A DNA stretch of 64,000 bases from Trissonchulus latispiculum. Its lineage: Eukaryota > Nematoda > Enoplea > Enoplida > Ironidae. Shown in pieces: positions 34,201 to 45,700 of this stretch. The position numbers were made by a program, and so were the translations under genes. The DNA is taken from contig JASAND010008673.1 of NCBI GenBank assembly GCA_030248195.1, forward strand, positions 57,862-121,861, in the 5' to 3' direction. The first letter of the stretch is position 1; every line of letters starts with the position of its first letter. The notes beneath the pieces were generated by a model. It made no database searches, had not been told where the DNA came from, and saw only the letters and a list, made by a program, of their open reading frames with translations.

Positions 34201-36130
34201 ATAATATTTTCCCCCTGTGATATTTTCCCCCCTATAGGGTATAATATTTTTCCCCGTGATATTTCTCCCCCCTTTCAGCTATAATATTTCCCCCTCTGAA
34301 TGAAACCCAGCCAAATGAGGCAGCAAATTTAACAGGGTCAAAGCAGCAACTCTGTTGAAATGTTGGTAAGTAGCAAGTAAAATGCTGAAAACAATTTTAC
34401 AGCCTGGTTCACACTGCCGAAGTTTTAAGTTTTAAGGTTTTAAGTTTTAACGTTTTTAGTTTTAAGAAATTTAGTTTTAGCAAGGATTGATTCACACTGG
34501 ATTGCCAGTTTTAAGTTTTAACAGGGTAGGATTGCTCTAGCTGCCAATCAAAACGCAACATTCTGCACTAAAATCCTTAAAACTAGTTTTAAGACTTGAA
34601 CAATTTTCAAGTCCAGTTTTAAGTTTTAAGGAGCTCTTAAAACTTAAAACTAAAAACTTAAAACTCAGTGTGAACACCGTCGCTTAAAACTTAAAACCTT
34701 AAAACCTTAAAACTGAGTTTTAAGGCGTCAGTGTGAACCGGCCTTACAAGTTAATTTTAGTTATTATTTAATTGTTTAATTAATGTTAATTTGCATGTTA
34801 AAAAGAAACTATTTTTTGCACTTGTTTTAACACTGTTTAAAAAGTGTATAAAAACTGGTAATTGATTAGTTTGTTAGTAATTGTTTTGTCAATAAATTAA
34901 TTTTGCAACTATTAATAACTGTAAAAATGGTTTTAGAATCTCTTGGTATTATGTAAACTTACTATGTAAACTTAACTTGTTCCTATAAATTATAAATTAT
35001 GAACTGTATACCACAAAAATTACAATGTGAAGTTTAATTAAAGAAATAATAAAATTCTACTTCAGTGGCGATTAAATTTTTACTATATATCATTAATATT
35101 AGTAAAATTGCTTTAATTTATAATTTGTACAAATATACAGTTATCGTTAATAGTAAAGTGTTCTCCAAGTAAATTTAAATTTTTGAGGCTCATCCTGTGA
35201 TGTGATGAACAGTGTTTGAAAACAACTAGAAAAAATAGCTAAAAACAAAATTTCATCTTGGTTCGGAACAAATAAAAACAACAGTTGTTTATAATTTGCG
35301 GTGAGGGAAATTTAATGAATATTCAACGGTGACAAGTGTGAAAAATAAGAAACAGTGCTGTAAAAATGAATTAAAACATTAAAAAAGCGTTGCTGATTTT
35401 ACAAAACTTTTGTAAAAACGGTAAAAAAGATCCGAAATTTTACAACTCGTAAAAACTGTAAAATTAGATTTTCAAACAATAAGAAAAGCAAAAATTCTAA
35501 AACCATTTTTACAGTTATTAATAGTTGCAAAATTAATTTATTAACAAAACAATTACTAACAAACTAATCAAAAATTACCAGTTTTTATACACTTTTTAAA
35601 CAGTGTTAAAAACAAGTGCAAAAATAGTTTCTTTTTAGCATGCAAATTAACATTAATTAAACAATTAAATAATAACTAAAATTAACTTGTAAAATTGTTT
35701 TCAGCATTTTACTTGCTACTTACCAACATTTCAACAGAGTTGCTGCTTTGACCTTGTTAAATTTGCTGCATCATTTGGCTGGGTTTCATTCAGAGGGGGG
35801 AAAATATTATAGCTGAAAGGGGGGAAAATATCACGGGGGGAAAATATTATACGACACCGGGCCCGGCTGATAATTTAAGCCCGGGCCCGACCCAGTCTTA
35901 TTTCTTATCGGAACAAGCCTAGTGTTGAGTGGTCGTGTCTGCCAGTCTGTGCAAGGAGCTACCTACATAGAATACGGTACAAAAAACTAAAAATATTTTT
36001 CATTGCGTTCATTTCAGCACGCTACGGTGGTTGCATGGGCCTGCATAGAGGGGCGTCCTGTGGTCTGAGAAGAAAGCGCCACAGCGCAGCCGGCACGAAG
36101 CCAAAACGAAGCAACTTTCTCTTCATGTAA
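31276..36130 (+). CDS. secreted peptide-hormone-like precursor, 142 aa
   Basis: Four coding exons: 31276-31296, 31563-31704, 33235-33387, 36018-36130, all with GT/AG borders and matching phases (0, 1, 1). Residues 1-20 (MVSTALLVIACLCSLAAVES) are a signal peptide split by intron 1. An acidic linker follows (ENDEDLIYEENLGTED), then a basic C-terminal part with convertase sites: PTKR, EEKK, RRKR and KPKR. Between KR and RRKR lies EEKKARYGGCMGLHRGASCGL, whose two Cys would close a ring with eight residues between them. A last peptide, SNFLFM, precedes the stop. There is no Gly amide donor before RRKR. I do not recognise the family; ring size resembles several two-Cys neuropeptides but the sequence does not. 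An acceptor (TTTCTGTTTAG) at 31271 implies an upstream 5' UTR exon. Confidence 0.75.
31788..32216. mobile_element. CAAGAG-family MITE in the peptide-precursor intron
   Basis: 429 bp, ends CAAGAGTGTATAATA / TATTATATACTCTTG, with inverted inner arms GTGACACTCTTACA, GCATGAACAAATCATGC and ATGCTCGGTGCGTTAAC. Target duplication CGCTTAC (31781-31787) / CGCTTTC (32217-32223), 6 of 7. Confidence 0.85.
34191..35860. mobile_element. 1.67-kb palindromic foldback with CCCC/GGGG blocks
   Basis: Begins CCGGTGTCCTATAATATTTTCCCC and ends with the complement (AAAATATTATACGACACCGG). Arms of roughly 650 bp are complementary over long stretches (AACCCAGCCAAATGA, GCAACTCTGTTGAAATG, TTTTAACACTGTTTAAAAAG). The left arm is interrupted by a 342-bp insertion that the right arm lacks. 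Confidence 0.88.
34402..34743. mobile_element. 342-bp MITE with TTACA target duplication, nested in the palindrome
   Basis: Ends GCCTGGTTCACACTG and CAGTGTGAACCGGCC; interior made of AGTTTTAAG/CTTAAAACT words. Direct repeats TTACA at 34397-34401 and 34744-34748 flank it. The homologous position on the other palindrome arm (35,688-35,692, read as TGTAA on the plus strand) has one copy and no insertion. Confidence 0.92.
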
Positions 36131-36208
36131 CTTTAGTGGTTGACTCAGCGGAGAAGCCCAACTTTCTGCGTCTCTCCTTGTAATGTCGTTAGATTGTAGT
36201 CTGTTGAA

Positions 36209-36214
36209 AATAAA
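36209..36214 (+). terminator. polyadenylation signal AATAAA of the peptide-precursor gene
   Basis: Canonical AATAAA 78 nt after the TAA at 36128-36130, followed by a GT-rich stretch (TTGTGTCGCTTGT), the usual animal poly(A) arrangement. Confidence 0.75.
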
Positions 36215-37532
36215 AATTGTGTCGCTTGTCAAAAATACGAAAGTTTAGTATTTTGTAGACCTAAGTTGAAAACTAAGGGTCTTTTCGGGCAGCGAGTTAA
36301 ACGAATTAAAAGAATTAAAATTAACTTAATCCTTTTCGCGCGGAGGGTTAGAAAAGTTAAGCAGTTAATTTTAACTCGTGTGCAGAGTAAAACGAGTTAT
36401 AAAATTTTTAACTCTACTCTTTCAACTCGCGTGAGAAACGGCCCTCCCTAAGTCAAACTCAGACTAACGATCTCGATCTCAGTAGACAAGAGTGTGACAG
36501 CAATCAGAGTCATGATCTCAGTTATCTCAGGTCGAAGCTTGGAATTATGGATTGAAACGTAAACTGCAACTGACAGTATTTCAGTTTCGATTGAAACTGA
36601 AAATAATTTTGAATTACAGACTAAAACTGAAACTGAAATAGTCTATTGAAACAACACTACTTTGTCTGCGCGCTAACGAATCAGTACCCAGCACAAGTTT
36701 CTGTACGTTACTCTTCGTACGCTTTAATACTTGAAGCTCGAAAACACAAACGACTGCCTTCGCCTAAACATGTATCTTAGGGTACTTTCACTTGCGAGTT
36801 AAAAGAGTAGAGTTAAAATTTTTAACTGGTTCAACCCAGCGGTGAGTTAAAATGAACTGTTTAACTCATTTAAACGTGCGCGAAAAGGATTGAGTTATTT
36901 TTAAGTCCCTCAACTCGCTGCATGAAAAAGTCCTTAGAACACAAGAAAGAATACAAAACATATACAAAGCATATCAGGAACTGATAACAGAGAGCCTGCC
37001 TGTTGCCACACTCTTATATATTTAGCATGAACTTTTATCTATCTTAATTTCAGCTACTAGCGACAATGTAAGCTGGCATCCAGGCACCAAGATCAAGTAT
37101 TAACTACGATCACACTTTACTAGAATACTATATCAACGCTTTAAACTGTACAGTATGAAACATAAAAACAGAAATAACATTAAAGAATTAACAAAAACCT
37201 TAAGCACCGTCGATACCAAAATGAGAAACATATAAGTACTTTTGCAAATGGGGTAATAATGCGGTAATATCAGCAATTTTTCGAATTTCATATCTAATAA
37301 AGTGGTAAATTCGAGAGTTAGCTACATAACTTCTACACCTTTAATCTCAATTCCTATTGAAACTATGCTCCCAGAGTTCCAGATTTCCGCACAAATTTCG
37401 ACAAATTTCCATCACGACAGCTAACACTTAATACATACTAATACATACATAATAATACATATTTACAAGGTCTAAACCTAACGACTTAGATTTATGCTTT
37501 GAAGGATCTTTCCAAGACTGCATAGTCAGTGT
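36215..37532. other. short intergenic stretch between convergent genes
   Basis: Separates the 3' ends of the peptide-precursor gene and HHEX. Holds two copies of the GAGTTAAA-word MITE (36,280-36,450; 36,780-36,940) and fragments of the CAAGAG-family MITE (36,488-36,540; 36,975-37,040). No gene seen. Confidence 0.6.
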
Positions 37533-39659
37533 TCAATGGCCCCCAAAAAGTGAATGATGGGCAGTGGGCGGTGGGGGGCCGTATTGTGAGTGAATTGTTG
37601 GATGATGATGATGATGATGATATAGTCCCCCGCCAGACATCCCTGAGGAACAGCCAGGGATCTCGTCCTCATCAGGATCTTGCTTCAGACGACGCCATTT
37701 GGCTCGACGATTCTGGAACCAGGTCTTGACCTAGAACAAAAAACATGTAAATGATAAATAAATAAATAATTAATAATTAATTCATAATTATTAATTAAGA
37801 ATAACAAGAGTAAATAATTAATAACAGTGTGACAAGCGTCACACTCTATGCTATCGGCTCGCGAGTATCTTTAAAATATCTTGAAAATTTAAATCATTAA
37901 ACGATGTGCCACAGCTGAGATACGATTCGCCGTTTTATAATCCAGGCATAAAAAGTCCAAAATACTATTTTGTATCATGGTTTTAAAGTAACATAAATTG
38001 CAGACGATAATAAAAATGCAAAAGTAAATTAGAAAAATCCAGTTTTACTGAAAAATCACCTGTCTCTCTGTCAGCTGAAGGGATTTTGCCAACTTTTTCC
38101 GTTCCTGAGGCGACAGATATTTTTGTTTATCAAATTTCTTCTCCAGGGAGGCGGTTTGCTCATTTGTGAATCGGATCTGACCCCCTTTCCGTTTCTGCTG
38201 GGGTCGCTGAAGATAGGGATAAAGCCAGGAAAGGCGGGGATCATAGCCTAAAACAAGAATACATTGACCGTTCACACTTCCAAATGAGGCGGTTTCATAA
38301 AAACAAAACTAAATAAACAACAAAAACAAATAGGTACATATCATACGTAACACTTAAGACTCATGAGTCCTACAGTTTTAATACAAAGGATATATGTATA
38401 TGTGCCAAGTTTGGAAACTTTTAGACATAAAAGTTTTAGACATAAAAGTACGAGGGAGACCGCGGGTTCGAGTTCCCGTCAGATGCCTGATTTTTTCGAG
38501 TTCTCGGTGGTGTGCAACTTTTCTTTCATCCTTTAACTGGGTCTTTACTTGCACTGTAAGAGCAGAGTAAAGTTCATGCTTAAGCTTTCAGTATTACAGA
38601 CGCTTAGAGTTCAACGAAAGATTGAGTTAATTTAAATTAAACCGAGCGAGAGGGTACATATAGCAAGCAGCAGAATATTACAAAGTCTACTTATAAAAAT
38701 ACCACCACTTGCTTTCTCTTCCTTTTCATTTTTGTGTCATTTCGTGTGATATTTGGTTTTTTCTTTGTTTTGTGTTATTCTGACTGTTATCAGATGGAAA
38801 AAGTGTGTTCAAAAATTAAAGTTTTAGCCCGCATATTCCGGATAAAAACGGAGATGAACTTATACGTACTTCGAAATCTTTGAAATTTTAAATTCTATAA
38901 AACTCTCCTTTCATCATGACATGCCGAAAATATACGACAAACATTAAATGCTGTAAAGTGATCATAGTTTTCTATTTCATTTTATATCATTTCATTCATT
39001 TAATATTTTGTGTGAAACTTTAGTTTATTACACTGGTTTTTAACCTTTCTAAATCCACCTGAACTTGTGACAATGAGCCTAGGTAGGTACTAAACTCTCT
39101 AATTTTGTTGAATTTCAATTTCAATTCTTTCAGAGATTCTGTAGTTGTCACGCATTAGCGATCAACTACTTTAGTGTCATTCAAATGAACTTTTGTAGGA
39201 CAGTTAAGTTACGCTTATTTCACAGTGAACTAGCTTTTATGTTTGCTCCTCCCGATAGCTCCTTTCAAAAGGCTAGTTTAACTGGATTCCCCCTTTTACA
39301 AATGGGGAAAAGCTGTCATAGCCACTGCAATTATAGCTGCAATACCTGCAATCTTTGCAATACACAAGTGCCTATAGGTAGTTGCAAAAGCATCAATAAC
39401 ATTTCAGACACTCTTGAGAATGCACATTTTCAACGAAAATTGAGCCTCAGCTAAGTGCCACTGCTAAAATCTCAAGTGGGCCTTAGGGGGACTTATGTCC
39501 TTTCTTTCTACAAATGCAATCGAAGTTGCGCTCTGTTGTGCAAAACAAGCTTAAAAGCTGTTTTCGGAAAGCCCCTCCAGCGTTTGTGAGGTTTTGCAAG
39601 CAGACTACCGTATGCCTGAAGCTAAGACACAAATGAGAAATAATTTAGTGACGAACAAA

Positions 39660-39705
<46 letters not shown>

Positions 39706-42700
39706 CTTTGACTGTTACAAGAAATGAAATATGAAATTTAATTTATTTGTTTTTAATTAGCTAAAGCTAAAATATCTGTCCAGTGGAAGGAAAGCGACGA
39801 AGACCACTAATTAAACGGTTACAATTAAACTAAATTAATACTATTAAAATCCTAGCAAATTCAACGAAAACCTGTTTTGGGACCAAATTCGTGGCAATGT
39901 AAGTGGAAAAATATTAAATGTTGTAGTATCAATCTATTAATTTATTAATTAATCTATTAACTGACTGTAATAATAACAACAACTTATAATGGCGTTAGCT
40001 TATTTTGTCGCTTTTGTCACACCACTTTACACACTGACACACTAACTCAGAGTAAGCGTGTTAGAGCCGTCATACACGATGTAAAAATCTTAAGTTATTA
40101 CTTAAAAGATCTGAAAACAGTTTCGTTTTACGCAGCAGACAAAGACGGCATAAGAGTTAATTTTAACTCCTTTAATTAGCGCGAAATGAAATCAATTCTT
40201 ACTATTATATATAAACCTCTGGCAATTGCAAAGCAATTAACTAATGTCCATAGGTGTGGCTGGGCAAAAAATCTGGGGGGGGGTTCGGCGAAAATCGCCC
40301 AAAACCCCTAAAATTTTCACTGTTTTTGTCATTTTGGCCACTTTTAGGCCAAGAATCTGGGGAGGTAGCAAACTCTGAAAATCCGGGGAGGAGGTCGCGG
40401 AAATTTATCATTTTGGTGGGGGGTCCCCCCCATCCCTTAACACATCTATATGCTAATGTCAGCTCTAGCAAACCCGAGGCAATGACGAAATAAACTTTCG
40501 CTATTCCTAACCGCAATAAAAATTTAGGTCAAACCGGCTCGAGCCCCAAGAAGAGTGTCGATTCTAAATGCACTGGATGGAAGGCATAGATTTCAGTGAA
40601 ACTTGAATCATTTGCACAAGGCTGATTTCAAAGTTCCAGTCGCGAGTTTAGATGCGCTCCACACTGCCATGCTACATTTGGAAGCGTCGACGCGCGTCGA
40701 TGCGCCCATTTGTAACATAACAGTTTAGGCTCATCGACGCATGTCGATGCGAGTACACCTGCGTACGTGACTATGAAATCATCTTAAGAATTTCTAATTC
40801 AGTGGTCGTAATTTAACCATAAAGGTTCAGTGGATATTTGGCGACACTTGTGGTAATTCCTGGTGCCTCCACCTTTCAAAATCCAACTAACTAAAGGTGT
40901 GATTCTAACCAAACTAAACTTTTGAAGTCTCAATCTTTTGGCGGATAGGATACGGTCGGATCAAACCCTGTCCCCTAAACAAACTTTTAAGATCGCTTGT
41001 AAGTAGCTTACGGTGGTAGTACCACTAGCGGGATTTTCTACGTAATCTTGGTATGGACGAATCTCAAGAAAATTTTAGGAGAAACAAGTCTGATTGGCAG
41101 ACTATCTTTGCACAAAGTTTTGTTGTCAGAGTGCGCCAATTATAATGGTTTTGCTCATGCGCAAATAATCAAAATTTTATTTAAGCTTTACATGTTATAC
41201 AGAGGTATTTAAACTCAAATTTTTTAGTACATTTCCTGTTGTGTTGACAGCAAGCCAGTCTCCGCAGCGTAGTAGGTCAGCACATCTGATGCAAAACATG
41301 ATAAAGAACAAATGTGCCAAATTTCAACCAGATTCATTAAGTACATATTTAATTCATTGTATCTGTTCAAAGTCCACTCCGGTACTGATACTACCACCTT
41401 AATCTGAGTTAAAACGACAATTAAACTAAAGCAGGATTTGAGATTCTACCCGGGCATGGGCTTTGTCATAATAAATATTATGACTAATGCACAGGCACAG
41501 TGGATCTCAAACTAACAACGAGAACATGAGTGATATATTACCAACCATAGACGTATTGTAGGTGTTGATAAATACAGCTTGAATACATAAATAAATCGTA
41601 AAGACGTATTAATCAAAATGACTACATTAAGCCTTATGTAGGCGCAGTGAAAGAAGCTAAAACCTATAATTCCGTATAATAGTGATGACTACCAATAAAT
41701 CAAGGTTATCAATTGAAAATGTTATGGCAAGCGAACAGGAAAAGATATTAGCTTCAATTACCAACTCTAATAATAGAATTCCAACAGCATTTGGTCCTTA
41801 GCCTTTCAGGTTCAAATATTATTGGCAATTGTTTCTTATTTGCCGTTGCTTACTGAACCTTAGTTTTCAATTTGAAGCTTAAACTATCTGCTCCAGGAGG
41901 CACGCACCTTACAAAAGTGAGGATTTACTGCAAAACCTTCTATTCCGGTAGCCGCTTCCTGAAATATTCCCCTCCCTTACGGATATTTTACTGAAGCGGT
42001 AGGATATTTATTTCAGGATATTAATGAATAGGGATCAAGTAAACAATTTCCCCCCCAGCCTCAATTGGGGGGGAGATAGTTTACTTGATGTTAACTCTAG
42101 CAAAACTTAACCAATTTAACTCAAATTTTGTGTGGATGCATTCCAACACATGTCTCATTGATTGGTAATAAAATTTTAAAATTTTAAAAAATTTAAATTT
42201 TTAAGTTTTTTAAGGGGGGGCCAAGGGGAATCAAAAAAGTTTTGTCGTCAATTTTGCTGAAACATTGTATATAGGGGTTCTTGGGCTCGTAGAACACGAA
42301 TCTGAAGTCAGTTTTTCGATTCAGCTTTTCGTTAGCTCAGTATAAGCTAAAGTAGTAAGCTTAAGATGTAAGCTTGTACTGAACTAACAAAAAGCTGAAT
42401 CGAAAAACCGACTTCAGATTCCTGTTCTACGGCCCCGAAAACCCCTATACAAAATGTTTCAGCAAAATTGACGACAAAAAATTTTTTGATTCCCCTTGGT
42501 CCCCCCTTAAAAAACTTAAAAATTTAAATTTTTTAAAATTTTAAAATTTTATTACCAATCAATCAGACATGTGTTGGAATGCATCCACACAAAATTTGAG
42601 CTAAATTGGTTAAGTTCTGAAAGATTTATAGCGTTAGGGGGGAGATAGTTTACTTGAGAATTTGGGGGGGAGATTGTTTACTTGATCCATGAATAGTATT

Positions 42701-45700
42701 ATTCAGAATAACCAAAATGTTATGCAGACATCCGAATATCCGTTTAAATTGACAGTTGTCCCAACGTTGTTATAAGTAAGCTACGTTCAGAGTTATTTTT
42801 ATTTTAGTATGAGCTGCTATTTATGTTTTAACCGTACACTTCACAAAATTCCTACGTAATTTCGTATTTCTTAATTAAAGATTATGGATCTAGCCACACT
42901 AACTACAGAACAGATAACAAAATAATACAAACCATTTGTAAGATTTGCCACTTCCGGAGTAGTAGGTTTCTCGTAACTGCGAAAAATTGATAGGTAAACT
43001 CTCTCGGAATACAGTAAACCCTTTGGTGATTCGACTACATTTCGTTGAAAATTATTTTTAAACGGTGAAGTGTAGTTTAAAAGTTTTTGAGAAGCGCACC
43101 GTTTCATTTAAATATTTAGTTAACTACTACAATATCGCAATGTGTTGTTTCAGTACTGTATTAATGCCTAGGCGCCGACAATTCTAGTTACGTTTTTCAG
43201 TGTCAACCATCTTTTCTGATTAACCTAAAATATAAGATATGTATCAGGCTGACATACATTCTGCGGGGGAAGATAATTCTTCTTGAATTTTATTGTCTTC
43301 AGGCCATTTGAGTTGAAACGCAAGGACAATAGTAGTCTTGCTAGATTCAAACCTGTTTGACGACGGTTCTCATAAAATAATTGAAACATTTGTTCATTTC
43401 AACATTCGCATATTCTCCATAACCTGTGTCCTTCAAGTCAAGTGGACTAACTGCAATATACCCCTAGCAGGAGGTACTGTTCCCGTAAAATGTACAACAG
43501 CCAAGATGACTCATGGGTAAGTTAGAATACATTTTGAATACACAGACGTAGTATTTTAATAATAACTATATAATATTGCTAGTTTAATTTTCCCAAGCTA
43601 ACATAATGTGCATGCAAACATAGCTTGGGACACATTTTTCAAATTGCATTAACTTAAGCTTAAAACTATCCGAACCGTATTCATAGTTTATTTGCTAAAG
43701 CTTTTGCTTTTTCCCAATTTTATACTGTATTTACTTTATTTAGACACGATGCGTACCTTCTTTTGTTTAAATTAACGGATTCTGCTGCTTGTTATCACGG
43801 ATTAATTACATAGAGATGGAAAAGTTATGATATTCGGTCACAATGTATTTCATCACTCATCAGCAGACACTGTTGAGCAAAGGTCTAGGTCTAGCCCAAC
43901 GGATTCTGTGTTTTGATCAGCCAATTTTGGATCTGTATAGGGTCAGATGGTTTAATTTGGCAATTAATGCAACAACACAGAAGGGCACATCCTTCTTATG
44001 CATTTGTCAACATATGGTTCAGACTCAAACAGTAATCTTATCTGCAGCAGATGCTACTACGACACTATACTAAACCAATATCATGGCAATCATTGCTGAC
44101 TTTCCGAAAAAGCAATGTATGTACGATTCTCTCCGAAACTAGACACGATCGCAGAAACATCAGCTTCGAAACCTATGTGCTGCTTGTGCATCAGCAGAGC
44201 TAGTTAGCTTGGCTATTGGAAACCTAGTACCACTAGTAGCCTGATTGAAATCCAACTATTCCAAAAAAATTTAATCGAAGAAAAGAAACCCCGTCCATGC
44301 ATATTACCATTGAACAATGTTTCTCAGGTAGCTAGCAAAATGTGTCAAGGTCAACATACGTTCACATGAGTCGGACAAAACTGGACAAGGTACGTAATCA
44401 ATATTTTATGACACTATTATGAATTGTTGTCATACTAGTCTGAAATAAAATATAATTACCAGGCATGTACGTATTTATCAGGTTATTTACGAAATTAGTT
44501 TTATTAATAATTTAACCTATCATATATATAATGTTGGTGATTTCAAGTTTAGATTCCCGTGTCGTGTCATGTCTATTTTACGGCAATAAAATCAGCGGAG
44601 CTCCGAATTCAGAATAGGAGGATGTCGCATTTGACTTCCACCTGCTGGCGAAAGCAGTAAATCTGTTAGTCCCTCTACGAAGACTTCTTTATGCAAAATG
44701 CCGAAGACAAAAAGAAAGACACCATCTATCTAACTGATGATAAAACGGAGCCCCTAATTTCAAATGATTATATACCAGTATAAATTTAATGCCGAGCTGA
44801 TGCTGCCAGAAAGAATAGACTAAGACTTTGTGTGGTACTAGCAAACGATGCTACAATTAAATCCGCTGTTGTTGGTGTTTTTGTTGTTGTTAAATTGAAA
44901 TATAAACGAGTAAATAGGTTAGCAAGCATAACTTTGTCGTACCATTGTACAGTAATACTTCGTTAGGCACATACTCTGCAATTACAGTTACAACCGAATT
45001 CAGTCATAATAACGAAATAGTTCCAACCATAGGTTAACGCGGGGGGTCTGGAGGGGGGCCCAAGCCCCCGCCAACCCGAACAAGCTACAAGCCCTATTGC
45101 TGTCGGGGACAAGGGGTAACGAAAAAATGGCCAAGGGGTAACCAAAAACAGCCGGAAAAATTAGTTGTTACACTAACATTTCAAAAAAATTCCGGCTTCG
45201 CCGGGATTTTTTAGCTAAAATGTTTAATTTTTCGGGAAAATCGGACAAAATTTTGGAATTTTTTCCAAAAATTGAAGCTTTTTTGCAAATTTTGACAAAA
45301 ACTTGCTAATTTTAATAAAATTAGCGTTGATTTTTCGAAAAATTTTACAAAGTTTTTCTTGAGGTACAAGCTCCCCTGAAAATTTTTGTTCAAGGTACCA
45401 GCCGCTCAAAAATTTTTTGGGGACAAGCCCCCCGAGGAACCGACCCTGTGTTAATGTATGGTGCCAACCTTAATGATATAACAAGAAAATATTTGTACGG
45501 CGTGCAAAAATCAGATTAAAAAATTTGACAAATGCCCTGAGTGGTGTATTCCTATCCTCCAAAATAGAGTTTGACAAATGCGAAAATTGTAACGTTTTTA
45601 GCCAAACCGAAACTCAGGATTTGATAAAAATATGATTTTCAATTAAAAAGTGAGGTAGTTATTTGTAATTCGACATGTTTAACGCTGTTTAGGTTACACT

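Larger units (their letters stand above)
33835..35905. mobile_element. GGGCC-rich element carrying a nested palindrome
   Basis: GGGCCGGGCCC-type words run from about 33,835 to 34,190 and resume at 35,861-35,905 (GGGCCCGGCTGA, GCCCGGGCCCG). The intervening 34,191-35,860 is a separate palindrome, so this looks like one GC-rich repeat split by an insertion. All inside the last intron of the peptide-precursor gene. Confidence 0.6.

Noticed and set aside
43338..44073. Two plus-strand frames in HHEX intron 1, the first followed by GGGTAAG
   Set aside because: No Met start in the first, no domain, and the strong acceptor at 43,302 is followed by stops in all frames except the short one; insufficient for a nested gene.
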